Source of the DNA: Comamonadaceae bacterium
Lineage (GTDB): Bacteria; Pseudomonadota; Gammaproteobacteria; Burkholderiales; Burkholderiaceae_C
Length of the DNA: 13,330 nt
NCBI GenBank assembly: GCA_947458305.1
Contig: CANGZO010000037.1
Coordinates: forward strand, 1-13,330
Reading direction: 5' to 3'
Both the position numbers and the translations under genes were made by a program. This document shows, piece by piece, positions 6,903 through 13,281 of the stretch; the first letter of the stretch is position 1, and each line of letters begins with the position of its first letter. The notes under the pieces are model-generated. The model did no database searches and had not been told where the DNA came from. It was given only the letters and a program-made list of their open reading frames with translations.

Positions 6903-8564
6903 TCACTTGAGGGCCTTGAAGCGCACGCGCTTGGGTTTGGCACCCTCTTCGCCCAGACGCTTTTTCTTGTCGGCTTCGTACTCTTGGTAGTTGCCGTCAA
7001 AGAACACCCACTGGCTGTCGCCTTCGGCGGCCAAGATGTGCGTGGCGATGCGGTCCAGGAACCAGCGGTCGTGGCTGATGACCATGACCGAGCCTGCGAA
7101 CTCGAGCAGCGCGTCTTCCAGGGCACGCAAGGTTTCCACGTCCAAGTCGTTGGAGGGCTCGTCCAGCAACAACACATTGCCGCCTTCGATGAGGGTCTTG
7201 GCCAGGTGCAAGCGCCCACGCTCACCACCTGACAACATGCCGACCTTCTTTTGCTGGTCGCCACCGTTGAAATTGAAGCGACCGCAATACGCACGACTGG
7301 GCATCTGGAACTTGCCCACGTTGATGATGTCCAAGCCGCCCGAGACGTCTTCCCACACCGTTTTGTTGTTGTCCAGATCGTCGCGGTTCTGGTCCACAAA
7401 GGCCATCTTCACGGTCTGACCGATCTTGACTTCACCGCTGTCAGGCTGCTCACGACCCGAGATCAGCTTGAACAGGGTCGACTTACCAGCGCCGTTGGGG
7501 CCGATGATGCCGACGATAGCCCCCGCTGGCACCTTGAAGCTCAGGTTGTCGATCAGCATGCGGTCGCCAAAAGACTTACTGACGTTTGTGAACTCAAACA
7601 CTTCGTTGCCCAGACGCTCGGCCACAGGGATGAAGATTTCCTGGGTTTCGTTGCGCTGCTGGTATTCGTAATCGCTCAGCTCTTCAAAGCGGGCCAGACG
7701 GGCCTTGCTCTTGGCCTGACGGCCCTTGGGATTGGCACGGGCCCACTCCAGTTCTTTCTTCATGGCCTTGCTGCGGGCGTCTTCCGAACGCTGCTCGGTG
7801 GCCAGACGGGTTTCTTTTTGCTCCAGCCAAGTGGAGTAGTTGCCCTTGTAGGGAATGCCGTGGCCCCGGTCGAGTTCCAAAATCCACTCGGCGGCGTTGT
7901 CCAAGAAGTAACGGTCGTGGGTGATGGCCACCACGGTGCCCGAAAAGCGCTGCAGGAATTGCTCCAGCCAGTCCACGCTTTCAGCGTCCAAGTGGTTGGT
8001 GGGCTCGTCGAGCAGCAGCATATCGGGGCGCGAGAGCAACAAACGGCACAGCGCCACGCGGCGTTTTTCACCACCCGACAGGTTGCCGATCACGGCGTCC
8101 CATGGGGGCAGGCGCAGCGCGTCGGCCGCGATTTCAAGTTGGTGGTCAGAAGCGTCACCGGCGGTGGCAATGATCGCTTCGAGCTTGGCCTGCTCGGCAG
8201 CCAAGGCGTCAAAGTCGGCGTCTTCTTCAGCGTAAGCAGCGTACACCTCTTCCAGGCGGGCTTGAGCAGCCTTGATCTCACCCATGCCGTTTTCGACCGA
8301 CTGGCGCACGGTTTCCGTGGGGTCAAGCTGCGGCTCTTGCGGCAGGTAACCGATTTTCAGGCCAGCCATGGGGATGGCTTCGCCTTCGATCTCTTTGTCG
8401 ATGCCGGCCATGATCTTGAGCAAAGTGGACTTGCCCGAGCCGTTGGTGCCCAGCACGCCAATCTTGGCGCCTGGGAAGAAAGACAGTGAAATGTCTTTGA
8501 GAATCTGACGCTTGGGCGGCACGATCTTGCCGACCCGGTTCATCGAAAATACGTATTGAGCCAT
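6903..8564 (-). CDS. ettA: Energy-dependent translational throttle protein EttA (ABC-F ATPase)
   Basis: A 553-residue ABC-F protein with two nucleotide-binding domains and no membrane segments. It binds the ribosomal E site and gates entry into elongation according to energy state. Walker A motifs are GTNGSGKS (39-46) and GPNGAGKS (355-362). The signature LSGGE occurs at 162-166 and 444-448. Walker B catalytic glutamates are Glu187 and Glu469. The charged arm between the domains, about 242-300, including SKARLARFEELS, is the linker that contacts tRNA. The start MAQYVFSMNRVGKIVPPKR aligns with E. coli EttA at its first residue, so the ATG at 8564 is chosen over one 18 nt upstream. An AGGGT lies about 8 nt before it. 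The second Walker B reads LLLDEPSNDLD, with Ser where Thr is usual, a mild change. It is a single-gene unit ending at the shared terminator. Confidence 0.95.
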   Translation of the reverse strand: MAQYVFSMNRVGKIVPPKRQILKDISLSFFPGAKIGVLGTNGSGKSTLLKIMAGIDKEIEGEAIPMAGLKIGYLPQEPQLDPTETVRQSVENGMGEIKAAQARLEEVYAAYAEEDADFDALAAEQAKLEAIIATAGDASDHQLEIAADALRLPPWDAVIGNLSGGEKRRVALCRLLLSRPDMLLLDEPTNHLDAESVDWLEQFLQRFSGTVVAITHDRYFLDNAAEWILELDRGHGIPYKGNYSTWLEQKETRLATEQRSEDARSKAMKKELEWARANPKGRQAKSKARLARFEELSDYEYQQRNETQEIFIPVAERLGNEVFEFTNVSKSFGDRMLIDNLSFKVPAGAIVGIIGPNGAGKSTLFKLISGREQPDSGEVKIGQTVKMAFVDQNRDDLDNNKTVWEDVSGGLDIINVGKFQMPSRAYCGRFNFNGGDQQKKVGMLSGGERGRLHLAKTLIEGGNVLLLDEPSNDLDVETLRALEDALLEFAGSVMVISHDRWFLDRIATHILAAEGDSQWVFFDGNYQEYEADKKKRLGEEGAKPKRVRFKALK

Positions 8565-8650
8565 GTGTAAACCCTGAAACATTCAAATAAAGACCCGTGG
8601 ACCCATGCAGGTCAACCGGTCACCCCTGGGGGCAAGTTGCATAACACTGC

Positions 8651-8656
8651 ATTATC
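8651..8656 (-). promoter_or_regulatory. Possible -10 element upstream of ettA
   Basis: On the leftward strand the hexamer is gataat, five of six to the sigma-70 -10 consensus, about 87 nt upstream of the ettA ATG. No good -35 is found 16-18 nt upstream of it. The 161-nt gap it lies in also has a small inverted repeat gatac-ggctt-gtatc (8682-8696), which may mark the end of the upstream receiver transcript. Confidence 0.25.
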
Positions 8657-8725
8657 CCCGCTTGGCTATTGGAAATCTTGCGATACGGCTTGTATCAAGG
8701 TCCGCTCAACGCAAATATCAGGGAT

Positions 8726-9100
8726 TCAGTCCTTAATCCATCTTGAAAGGCTATTGATGCAGGCAAGCAACTCAGCTGAGTGATATGGGCTGTAGATGAA
8801 ATTGTCGGCACCTGAAGCAAATGCGTTCAGCCTAGCACCTTTAACTGACTCATCTATGCCCATCAGAATGCAACTTCTTGAGTTTAACTTCCGGATCTTG
8901 CCTGCAATTTCATAAGCAGTACGACCCGCAGAAAGCAGATCTAAAAAGTAAATATCAACTTCATGTCCATCACTGATGTCGACTACCCCATCTTGCTCCA
9001 CCATCCATTCAGCCTGGTACCCGTTTGCACGCAACAGGTTTACCACTTGCTGACAGGAGGACACTGTATCGCCGATCATCAGTAGTGTTAAGGGCTTCAT
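8726..9100 (-). CDS. Stand-alone degenerate receiver (pseudo-response regulator)
   Basis: A 124-residue CheY-like domain with no output domain. Hydrophobic beta strands are visible at LTLLMIG (4-10), DIYFLDL (49-55), SCILMG (76-81) and NFIYSP (100-105). The phospho-acceptor position is kept as Asp54 in YFLDLLSAG, and Asp11 is present. The second acidic residue is Thr12, the switch Thr/Ser is Gly81, and the near-invariant lysine of the Lys-Pro motif is Ser104 before Pro105. Phosphorylation in the normal way is therefore doubtful, and the domain may work by protein binding. AGGA lies about 10 nt before the ATG. Its start overlaps the stop of a doubtful upstream reading frame as ATGA. It is A/T-richer than the flanking genes and diverges from an XRE-like gene across a palindrome, which suggests acquisition or a linked regulatory pair. 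Confidence 0.72.
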   Translation of the reverse strand: MKPLTLLMIGDTVSSCQQVVNLLRANGYQAEWMVEQDGVVDISDGHEVDIYFLDLLSAGRTAYEIAGKIRKLNSRSCILMGIDESVKGARLNAFASGADNFIYSPYHSAELLACINSLSRWIKD

Positions 9101-9300
9101 GAATCAAATTTCCTGTCAACGCCGATCTTGGTGTGGCACCCAAGCTTGGTGACTCTGCTTGCGCTGGCGACAACGGCCCGACAAAAAAGCGTTAGAGCTT
9201 TTGTCGGTCGCTCGAAGCGTTCGACTCTTCCTCGACCCATCAGGTGAGTTGCTGCAAATTCAGTCGGAACGCACTTGTCAATTTTCCAGATCGACTGCAT
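9097..9300 (-). CDS. Doubtful 67-residue reading frame overlapping the receiver gene start
   Basis: It opens at an ATG at 9300 and its TGA overlaps the receiver gene ATG as ATGA, the layout of translationally coupled genes. Against it: no Shine-Dalgarno precedes the ATG, the frame runs through two inverted repeats (9178-9224), and I recognise no domain. The product would be basic, with a Cys in KALTLFCRAVVAS. The alternative is a non-coding leader or a dispersed intergenic repeat that happens to be open in this frame. Confidence 0.2.
   Translation of the reverse strand: MQSIWKIDKCVPTEFAATHLMGRGRVERFERPTKALTLFCRAVVASASRVTKLGCHTKIGVDRKFDS
9178..9224. repeat. Two adjacent inverted repeats in the receiver gene leader
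   Basis: The first has arms ccgacaaaaaagc (9178-9190) and gcttttgtcgg (9197-9207) around gttaga, complementary apart from two extra A residues. The second is tcgaa-gcg-ttcga (9212-9224), perfect. They lie about 80-120 nt upstream of the receiver ATG on its probable transcript and could be an attenuator-like structure or part of a repeated intergenic element. The surrounding sequence is G/C-richer than the A/T-rich promoter beside it. Confidence 0.5.
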
Positions 9301-9344
9301 ATAAATAAACGATGTTTATGAATGTTATATATCGAAAATATATT

Positions 9345-9380
9345 GTAACTAAAGTAACTTTATAAACTTACTTTGGTTAC
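9345..9380. promoter_or_regulatory. 36-bp palindromic operator-like site between divergent genes
   Basis: gtaactaaagtaacttt (9345-9361) and aaacttactttggttac (9364-9380) are inverted copies matching at 15 of 17 positions around the dinucleotide at. Within each arm the unit GTAAC/GTAA recurs with a short spacing, so the site looks like two stacked dyads. It lies 34-70 nt before the XRE-like ATG. Candidate -10 hexamers flank it: taatat (9381-9386) rightward and tacaat (rc of 9342-9347) leftward. This is the expected place for an autoregulatory operator of the HTH protein, controlling both divergent genes. Confidence 0.65.
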
Positions 9381-9414
9381 TAATATCACATAGCAGTAAG
9401 CTTAAATTTACGTC

Positions 9415-9873
9415 ATGACGACAACCTACAAAAATGAAGTTGTACTGGCGTTCAGAGCCCGACTGCAAAAACGTCTTCGGGAAAAAGGGAAAACATTCAG
9501 TCCAACAGCCTTGGCACGGGAGTTCAACCTTCGTTGGCGTGGTTCTCCCATCAGCGTGAACGCCACCCGCAAATGGCTGAGCGGTGAAGCAGTCCCTACA
9601 TTGGACAAGCTTTCGGTACTGGCCAATTTGCTGGATGTGTCTGTCGACTGGTTACGCTGGGGCGATCTGTCTGTGCAAGAACCCGTGAACAACTCATACA
9701 GCAAGGCCGTCAGCATGTCACAGAGGGTTGAAATCCAGACTGCAGAAAAGTCATTCGCGCAGGACTTTATTCTTCTTAGTCCAGTACACAAGCGGCTGGT
9801 TGGTGCCGTGATGGAAGTTCTATTGCAAGAGCAAAAAAAATCGGTGAGAAAAACCGCTGAGATGCCGTTGTGA
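9415..9873 (+). CDS. XRE-like helix-turn-helix regulator
   Basis: A 152-residue basic protein. Residues about 10-84 resemble a lambda-repressor/XRE fold: a first helix VLAFRARLQKRLREKGK, then SPTALAREFN, the recognition region VNATRKWLSGEAVPTLDKL (48-66), and LSVLANLLDVSVDWLRWG. The remaining 65 residues show no known dimerisation or peptidase domain and end in a lysine-rich tail. It is probably a DNA-binding repressor or activator. The 36-bp palindrome upstream is its most likely operator. There is no clear Shine-Dalgarno before the ATG. It is divergent from the degenerate receiver gene, and both sit in an A/T-rich stretch, unlike the flanks, as expected for a small acquired segment. It converges on the exonuclease gene with 41 nt between stops and no strong terminator. 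A phage-type repressor is an alternative. Confidence 0.72.
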   Translation: MTTTYKNEVVLAFRARLQKRLREKGKTFSPTALAREFNLRWRGSPISVNATRKWLSGEAVPTLDKLSVLANLLDVSVDWLRWGDLSVQEPVNNSYSKAVSMSQRVEIQTAEKSFAQDFILLSPVHKRLVGAVMEVLLQEQKKSVRKTAEMPL

Positions 9874-9914
9874 ACGTTCGCAAGATTCTGCAGCGTCCAA
9901 ATGTTCACCCGAGT

Positions 9915-10886
9915 TCAAACCAAATCTGTCCGATCTGCCACCAGGCGCTCACTTAGCACGCCTCTTCGGCTGGAAAACTGCACCCAGCTGTCCAAGGCCT
10001 CCAATTGCACACGGGCGCTTCGCTGGCCATAGACCTCGGCGCGCAACCAGGCGCACTCGGCGTCCAGCAGCTCGTCCGAAGCCAAACTGCACCACCACAC
10101 CCGGCCTTCACCGTCCCAGCGGTAGCCTCTGGCCTTGAGTTTGTCTTTGGATTCAAACGGCGCCCCCGTGGCCCTCAATTTGTAACGGGTTTGGCCCAGT
10201 CCGGACAAAAGCCGCGACAAGCCGGTTTGGCCATCGGCCAAGGGCGAAGCCAGTACCTGCAAGAGTGCATGGCAATCCACCTGCGCGCGGTGCGCGTCGT
10301 AAAACCAGCCGCGCTCAGACGCCAAAAACTCCAGCTTGGCCGAACCGCTGCCCTCTTTTTTCCAGTCGATGCCCATGAAAGAGCAATTCCAGGGCTTGCT
10401 GGCAAAAACGGGGAAACGCGCCTCGACAAAAGGCCGATCAAACCCGGCGTTGTGCGCCACGACCCAATCGGCCGCTTGCACCAGGGCGTTCACGGCCGCG
10501 TCATCGATGCGTTGGCCCTTCACCATGCTGTCGTCAATGCCGGTGATCTCGGTGATCTGGGGCGGGATGGGCTTGCCCGGGTCTTCGAAAGATTCGTAAA
10601 CCGTGACTGGCCCCAACGGCAAACCGGTCGCGGTGTCCACCAGCACCGACAACATGGCCAGCTCGATGATGCTCTCAAGCTTGCTGTCCAGTCCGGTGGT
10701 CTCGGTGTCCAGCACGATCACGCGCTGGGTAGTCTGCCCATTCACAGGCCCGTAATCGCTGTGCGGCACCAAGCGGCGCAGCACGCGAAAGTCGGGGTGC
10801 TGGGCCAGCGATTGGGCCATGGCTTCGGGGTCAGTGGGCGAATCGACAGGCGCGTCGAAAAAACTCATTTGATCGGTCTTTTTCAT
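9915..10886 (-). CDS. DnaQ-like DEDDh 3'-5' exonuclease
   Basis: A 323-residue protein with a central exonuclease domain of the DNA polymerase III epsilon type. Exo I is VLDTETTGLD with Asp60 and Glu62. Exo II is VVAHNAGFDRPF with Asp150. Exo III is AHRAQVDCHALL with His199 and Asp204, so the DEDDh set is complete and two-metal 3'-5' nuclease activity is expected. About 50 residues precede the domain. The C-terminal third, not part of the nuclease fold, has a motif with Lys249/Lys251, GYRW (254-257) and VWW (263-265) that may be a small nucleic-acid-binding or regulatory module. It is not the replicative epsilon subunit, which is shorter and ends in a polymerase-binding tail. The role may be DNA repair or RNA or nucleotide processing. 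The ATG at 10886 has no clear Shine-Dalgarno; an ATG at 10868 is an alternative start. Confidence 0.88.
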   Translation of the reverse strand: MKKTDQMSFFDAPVDSPTDPEAMAQSLAQHPDFRVLRRLVPHSDYGPVNGQTTQRVIVLDTETTGLDSKLESIIELAMLSVLVDTATGLPLGPVTVYESFEDPGKPIPPQITEITGIDDSMVKGQRIDDAAVNALVQAADWVVAHNAGFDRPFVEARFPVFASKPWNCSFMGIDWKKEGSGSAKLEFLASERGWFYDAHRAQVDCHALLQVLASPLADGQTGLSRLLSGLGQTRYKLRATGAPFESKDKLKARGYRWDGEGRVWWCSLASDELLDAECAWLRAEVYGQRSARVQLEALDSWVQFSSRRGVLSERLVADRTDLV

Positions 10887-11001
10887 AAGGCGTGATTAAA
10901 CCGCGGGTTCGCACGCATCAGTGCACCCTGATGGCATAGCAGTTTGAGGATTGGAGATTCGAATTTGTTTGGCTCATCGGGCTGCTTGATCTGCGGATTT
11001 T

Positions 11002-11451
11002 CTACCCACGAAAACTCAAAGGGGGCATTGTGCAAAACACATCCAAACCCACAATGGGACAGGAACTGAACCGCTCAAACTCAGCGGCAATGGCCAGCAA
11101 ATCGCGGTCGCCAGACACCAATGCATGCGCATTGCCCGCCACCGCCAAGTGCATGAATGGCAAATCCAGCACATCGCGGCAATGGGGAACTTCAGGAGGC
11201 GGCTGCGCGATCCGCACAGTTTCCGTATAAGGCAAGTAATCGGCCAGCAACTCGTTTTGTTCAGCTGGCGACAAGCGAAACTTGGGATAAGCCAACACCC
11301 GCACCAGCTCTTGCGCTGTGGCTGTGCTGACCAGTGGCAGCACCAGCCCTCGCTGCCAAGCCTGCCGCAGCTGTCCAGCGGCTGCACCGCGAAACACCAG
11401 CGCAGACAAGACGACGTTGGTGTCCAGCACCACGCGAAAAGCAGCACTCAT
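11002..11451 (-). CDS. Toxin of a type II toxin-antitoxin pair, PIN family (COG1569-like)
   Basis: A 149-residue PIN-domain ribonuclease. Acidic metal ligands are recognisable as Asp10 in VVLDTNVVLSAL, Glu48 in TAQELVRVL, Asp96 in the segment CRDVLDLPFMHLA, and Asp115/Asp117 in SGDRDLLAI. The length fits the group annotated as putative TA toxin component, PIN family. It should cleave RNA when free of its antitoxin. Its ATG overlaps the antitoxin stop by 4 nt (ATGA), so the two are translated in a coupled way with the antitoxin first, the usual TA order. The downstream 115 nt to the exonuclease gene hold only a small hairpin catcag-tgcacc-ctgatg (10916-10933) and no clear terminator. The catalytic set looks intact, so I expect an active toxin. 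Confidence 0.85.
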   Translation of the reverse strand: MSAAFRVVLDTNVVLSALVFRGAAAGQLRQAWQRGLVLPLVSTATAQELVRVLAYPKFRLSPAEQNELLADYLPYTETVRIAQPPPEVPHCRDVLDLPFMHLAVAGNAHALVSGDRDLLAIAAEFERFSSCPIVGLDVFCTMPPLSFRG

Positions 11452-11780
11452 GCTGGAGGCATGGCCTTTTTGACGTGGACCTTCTTGGACTTGACAGGCG
11501 TCACCTTGTAGGCAGGATCAGGCTCGTTGACCATGGCAGCTGGTGAAGCGGATCTGGCTGCAGGCGCTCTGGCCCATGCCACTGCTGCCGCCATGTCGTC
11601 GACTGTCAGATCCAACTCGGCCAATTTGGCACGGACCGCATCGCCACGCTGAATGCGCACAGGCGTCAAGATGAGCTGCCCACCACGGGCCTCCACATCA
11701 AAGTATTCGGTCGCCCCTACCGCCTGCGTTAGGCTTTTAGGCAGGGTAAGCTGATTTTTTGCAGTGATTTTGGCAAGCAT
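11448..11780 (-). CDS. AbrB/MazE-type antitoxin with basic C-terminal tail
   Basis: A 110-residue protein. Residues 1-45 form a SpoVT/AbrB swapped-hairpin DNA-binding domain: MLAKITAKNQLTLPKSL, then VGATEYFDVEARGGQLILTPV. Residues about 46-71 (GDAVRAKLAELDLTVDDMAA) are probably the toxin-contacting helix. The last third is low-complexity (Ala/Pro) followed by a lysine-rich tail around KVTPVKSKKVHVKKA, an unusual extension for a MazE-like antitoxin of about 80 residues. The ATG at 11780 is chosen over an upstream TTG at 11792 because GGA lies about 10 nt before it and the AbrB motif starts right there. It neutralises the PIN toxin and should repress its own operon through the inverted repeat just upstream. 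AbrB-PIN pairing is less usual than the AbrB-MazF or VapB-VapC pairings but is known. Confidence 0.82.
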   Translation of the reverse strand: MLAKITAKNQLTLPKSLTQAVGATEYFDVEARGGQLILTPVRIQRGDAVRAKLAELDLTVDDMAAAVAWARAPAARSASPAAMVNEPDPAYKVTPVKSKKVHVKKAMPPA

Positions 11781-11791
11781 GCTCTTTTCCA

Positions 11792-11837
11792 AAAGTAAGG
11801 ATTCATTACTTTAGCGCAAATTCAACTGCCTGGTAAA
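11792..11837 (-). promoter_or_regulatory. Operator-like inverted repeat and candidate promoter of the TA operon
   Basis: A perfect 7-bp inverted repeat aaagtaa (11792-11798) and ttacttt (11806-11812) with 7 nt between lies 12-32 nt before the antitoxin ATG. On the leftward strand a weak promoter ttTacc (rc of 11832-11837), 18 nt, taaagt (rc of 11808-11813) would put the repeat over the -10 and start site, where a TA autorepressor commonly binds. Confidence 0.5.
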
Positions 11838-11877
11838 ACTGAACGCGAGCTCGAGCTCAGGTCATCGGTCTGCAAGA

Positions 11878-11904
11878 CATCGCGCACTGGGGAGCGCTCC
11901 TACA
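11878..11904 (-). repeat. Single GTAG-headed REP-like palindrome
   Basis: Read leftward, the element starts TGTAGGAGCG, with GTAG at 11903-11900, contains the palindrome ggagcgctcc (11891-11900), and continues to cgcgatg. A stem gcgc-tccccagt-gcgc follows the GTAG head. The form TGTAGGAGCG...CGCGATG is like REP elements of other proteobacteria. It shares the TGTAGG head with the REPIN-like element at 1268-1342, but the hairpin differs. It lies in the 148-nt gap between the solute-binding protein gene and the TA operon. Confidence 0.4.
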
Positions 11905-11940
11905 AATGCAGCGCACCCATACTGCGCCAAAGCCACTGCA

Positions 11941-12948
11941 TCAGTCCAGCTTGATGCCCAGATCGACCGCCAGCTTGATCCAAACGGGCACTTCGGCTTC
12001 CCAGTCTTTGCGGGTGGCCGCCAGGTTTTTGGGCTTGTTGGGGATGGCGAAGGTTTCGCGCAACTTGGCGGCTTTGTCGGTGTTGGACCAGGCCACCGCT
12101 TCATCGGCCATGCGTTTGAGCACGGCTTCGGGCGTGCCTGCCGGGGCCACCAAAGGCAAACCGCCCTCGAGCGTGACCAGTTTTTCGGTGTTGCCTTGTT
12201 CGGTGAGCGTGGGCACATCGGGCAGCTTGGGCGATCGGTAACTACCGGTCACGCCAATGGCGCGCACGCCCCGGGTGGACACAGCGTTGAAGGCCTGAAA
12301 ACTGCCCACCGCGATCTGCAACTGGCCCGAGGCCACGTCCAGCCACATCGGCGCTTCACCCCGGTAGTGCACCGACTGGATCGTGGTGCCCTGCTGGCGG
12401 TTGGTCTGGTCGGCCAACATGTGCGGATAAGAGCCCGGGGCATAGGTGCCCATGGAGGTGCTGTTCTTTTTAGCCCAGGCGACAAACTCGGCCATGTTTT
12501 TGGCGGGGATCTTCTCGTTGATGCCCACCACCAGTGGGCCCGATGGGAACACCGTCACGGGGGTCAAGTCTTTGTCCAGGTTGTAAGGCAGCTTGGCGTA
12601 CAAAACGCGGTTTTGCCAAAAAGTGCCCGATGTGCTCATGACGAAGGTGTAGCCGTCGGCGGGGGACTTGGCCACCGCGTCAATGCCAATGATGGCGCCC
12701 GCACCGGGCCTGTTTTCAATGACCACCGGCACACCCAAACGGCTGCTAAGGAACTCCCCATAGTTGCGGGCATAGGCATCGGTCAGACCACCGGGCGGAA
12801 AGGCCACCACAATTTTGATGGGCTTGGCAGGCCATGCGGCAGTCTGCGCTTGGGCTGGCCCCATAAGGGCCATGCTGGCCAGACTGGTGGCCAAGACGGT
12901 GGACGCTGTCAAAAAATGGCGACGTGAAGGCGAGGTATGAGCGGACAT
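11941..12948 (-). CDS. Bug/TctC-family tripartite tricarboxylate transporter substrate-binding protein
   Basis: A 335-residue periplasmic solute-binding protein. Residues 1-34 are an export signal with a twin-arginine-like start, SRRHFLTAS (8-16), a hydrophobic core, and a probable cleavage site AQA|QT after residue 34. Mature-domain hallmarks are KIVVAFPPGGLTDAYAR (45-61), IENRPGAGAIIG in the carboxylate-binding loop region, and LDKDLTPVTVF. These match the Bug family, which binds carboxylates such as citrate, dicarboxylates or aromatic acids and delivers them to a TctAB-type membrane complex. No tctA or tctB gene is adjacent, so it is an orphan, as is common in Burkholderiales. GGGAG about 6 nt upstream of the ATG supports the start. 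The ligand cannot be predicted. It is transcribed leftward, divergent from the helicase gene. Confidence 0.92.
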   Translation of the reverse strand: MSAHTSPSRRHFLTASTVLATSLASMALMGPAQAQTAAWPAKPIKIVVAFPPGGLTDAYARNYGEFLSSRLGVPVVIENRPGAGAIIGIDAVAKSPADGYTFVMSTSGTFWQNRVLYAKLPYNLDKDLTPVTVFPSGPLVVGINEKIPAKNMAEFVAWAKKNSTSMGTYAPGSYPHMLADQTNRQQGTTIQSVHYRGEAPMWLDVASGQLQIAVGSFQAFNAVSTRGVRAIGVTGSYRSPKLPDVPTLTEQGNTEKLVTLEGGLPLVAPAGTPEAVLKRMADEAVAWSNTDKAAKLRETFAIPNKPKNLAATRKDWEAEVPVWIKLAVDLGIKLD

Positions 12949-12984
12949 GGGATCTCCCTGTGTGTTGTCAAAATGGCTGACACC

Positions 12985-13013
12985 AGTCTAGGGGTGCCAG
13001 GCAAATCTTTGAA
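12985..13013 (-). promoter_or_regulatory. Candidate promoter of the solute-binding protein gene
   Basis: On the leftward strand ttcaaa (rc of 13008-13013) and tagact (rc of 12985-12990) are separated by 17 nt, each four of six to consensus. Transcription would start about 30 nt before the ATG at 12948. A small dyad gggtt-tg-aaccc (13017-13028) lies just upstream of the -35 and could be a regulator site. Confidence 0.35.
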
Positions 13014-13091
13014 TTGGGGTTTGAACCCATGACACACCGAGGGCAGCGCCGAACAGCCAAAGCGGTGCAGCCATGCGCTGGCTTGGCTTTG

Positions 13092-13100
13092 TGCGACAAT
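13092..13100 (+). promoter_or_regulatory. Candidate extended -10 for the helicase gene
   Basis: TGCGACAAT has the TG-N extended -10 form with hexamer gacaat at 13095-13100. No good -35 is visible at 16-18 nt, which an extended -10 can tolerate. It would give a leader of about 175 nt before the ATG at 13282. Confidence 0.35.
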
Positions 13101-13107
13101 CCAACTC

Positions 13108-13147
13108 GCTGAGGCCTCCAGTTGCCTCAGCATCAGCACTCCTGCTG
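13108..13147 (+). promoter_or_regulatory. Two tandem hairpins at the head of the helicase leader
   Basis: The first is gctgaggc-ctccagtt-gcctcagc (13108-13131), a perfect 8-bp stem. The second is cagca-ctcc-tgctg (13134-13147), a perfect 5-bp stem. Both lie at the start of the predicted long 5' leader. Neither is followed by a U-tract, so they are more likely leader structure than a terminator. The remaining gap to 13281 shows nothing further that I can name. Confidence 0.4.
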
Positions 13148-13281
13148 GGGCCTGACCCGGGCAACGCTCAAAACAAGCGCCTGCGGTTTCCATGCCCACC
13201 TTAAGACCTGTCGACCCACACTGGTCACTGCCAACAGCATTGATTGAGTCGACACCCAGCGCCGGACATGGCGCTCAGAAA

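Noticed and set aside
7251..8489. 412-codon rightward frame opposite ettA
   Set aside because: ettA is unmistakable on the other strand; the frame has no domain and no ribosome-binding site.
9178..9207. gcgttaga flanked by inverted repeats, like the end of an integron attC site
   Set aside because: The core should end in a pyrimidine (GTTRRRY) but reads gttagag, no partner RYYYAAC site lies 60-130 nt away, and no integrase or gene cassette array is present.
9871..9908. gtgaac ... gttcac inverted repeat between convergent genes as a terminator
   Set aside because: The 6-bp arms are separated by 26 nt and there is no T-run, so a functional intrinsic terminator is unlikely.
8640..9910. The A/T-rich patch as a prophage remnant or integrated element
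   Set aside because: No integrase, transposase, att-like direct repeats or phage structural genes are visible; only the composition shift and the XRE-like gene suggest it, so I report the pair without calling a mobile element.
10916..10933. Hairpin catcag-tgcacc-ctgatg as a terminator for the TA operon
   Set aside because: The stem is only 6 bp with modest G/C content and no U-tract follows on either strand.
12909..13199. 96-codon leftward frame overlapping the solute-binding protein start and the intergenic region
   Set aside because: It overlaps the signal-peptide coding region in another frame and crosses the candidate promoters and leader hairpins; no domain is recognisable.
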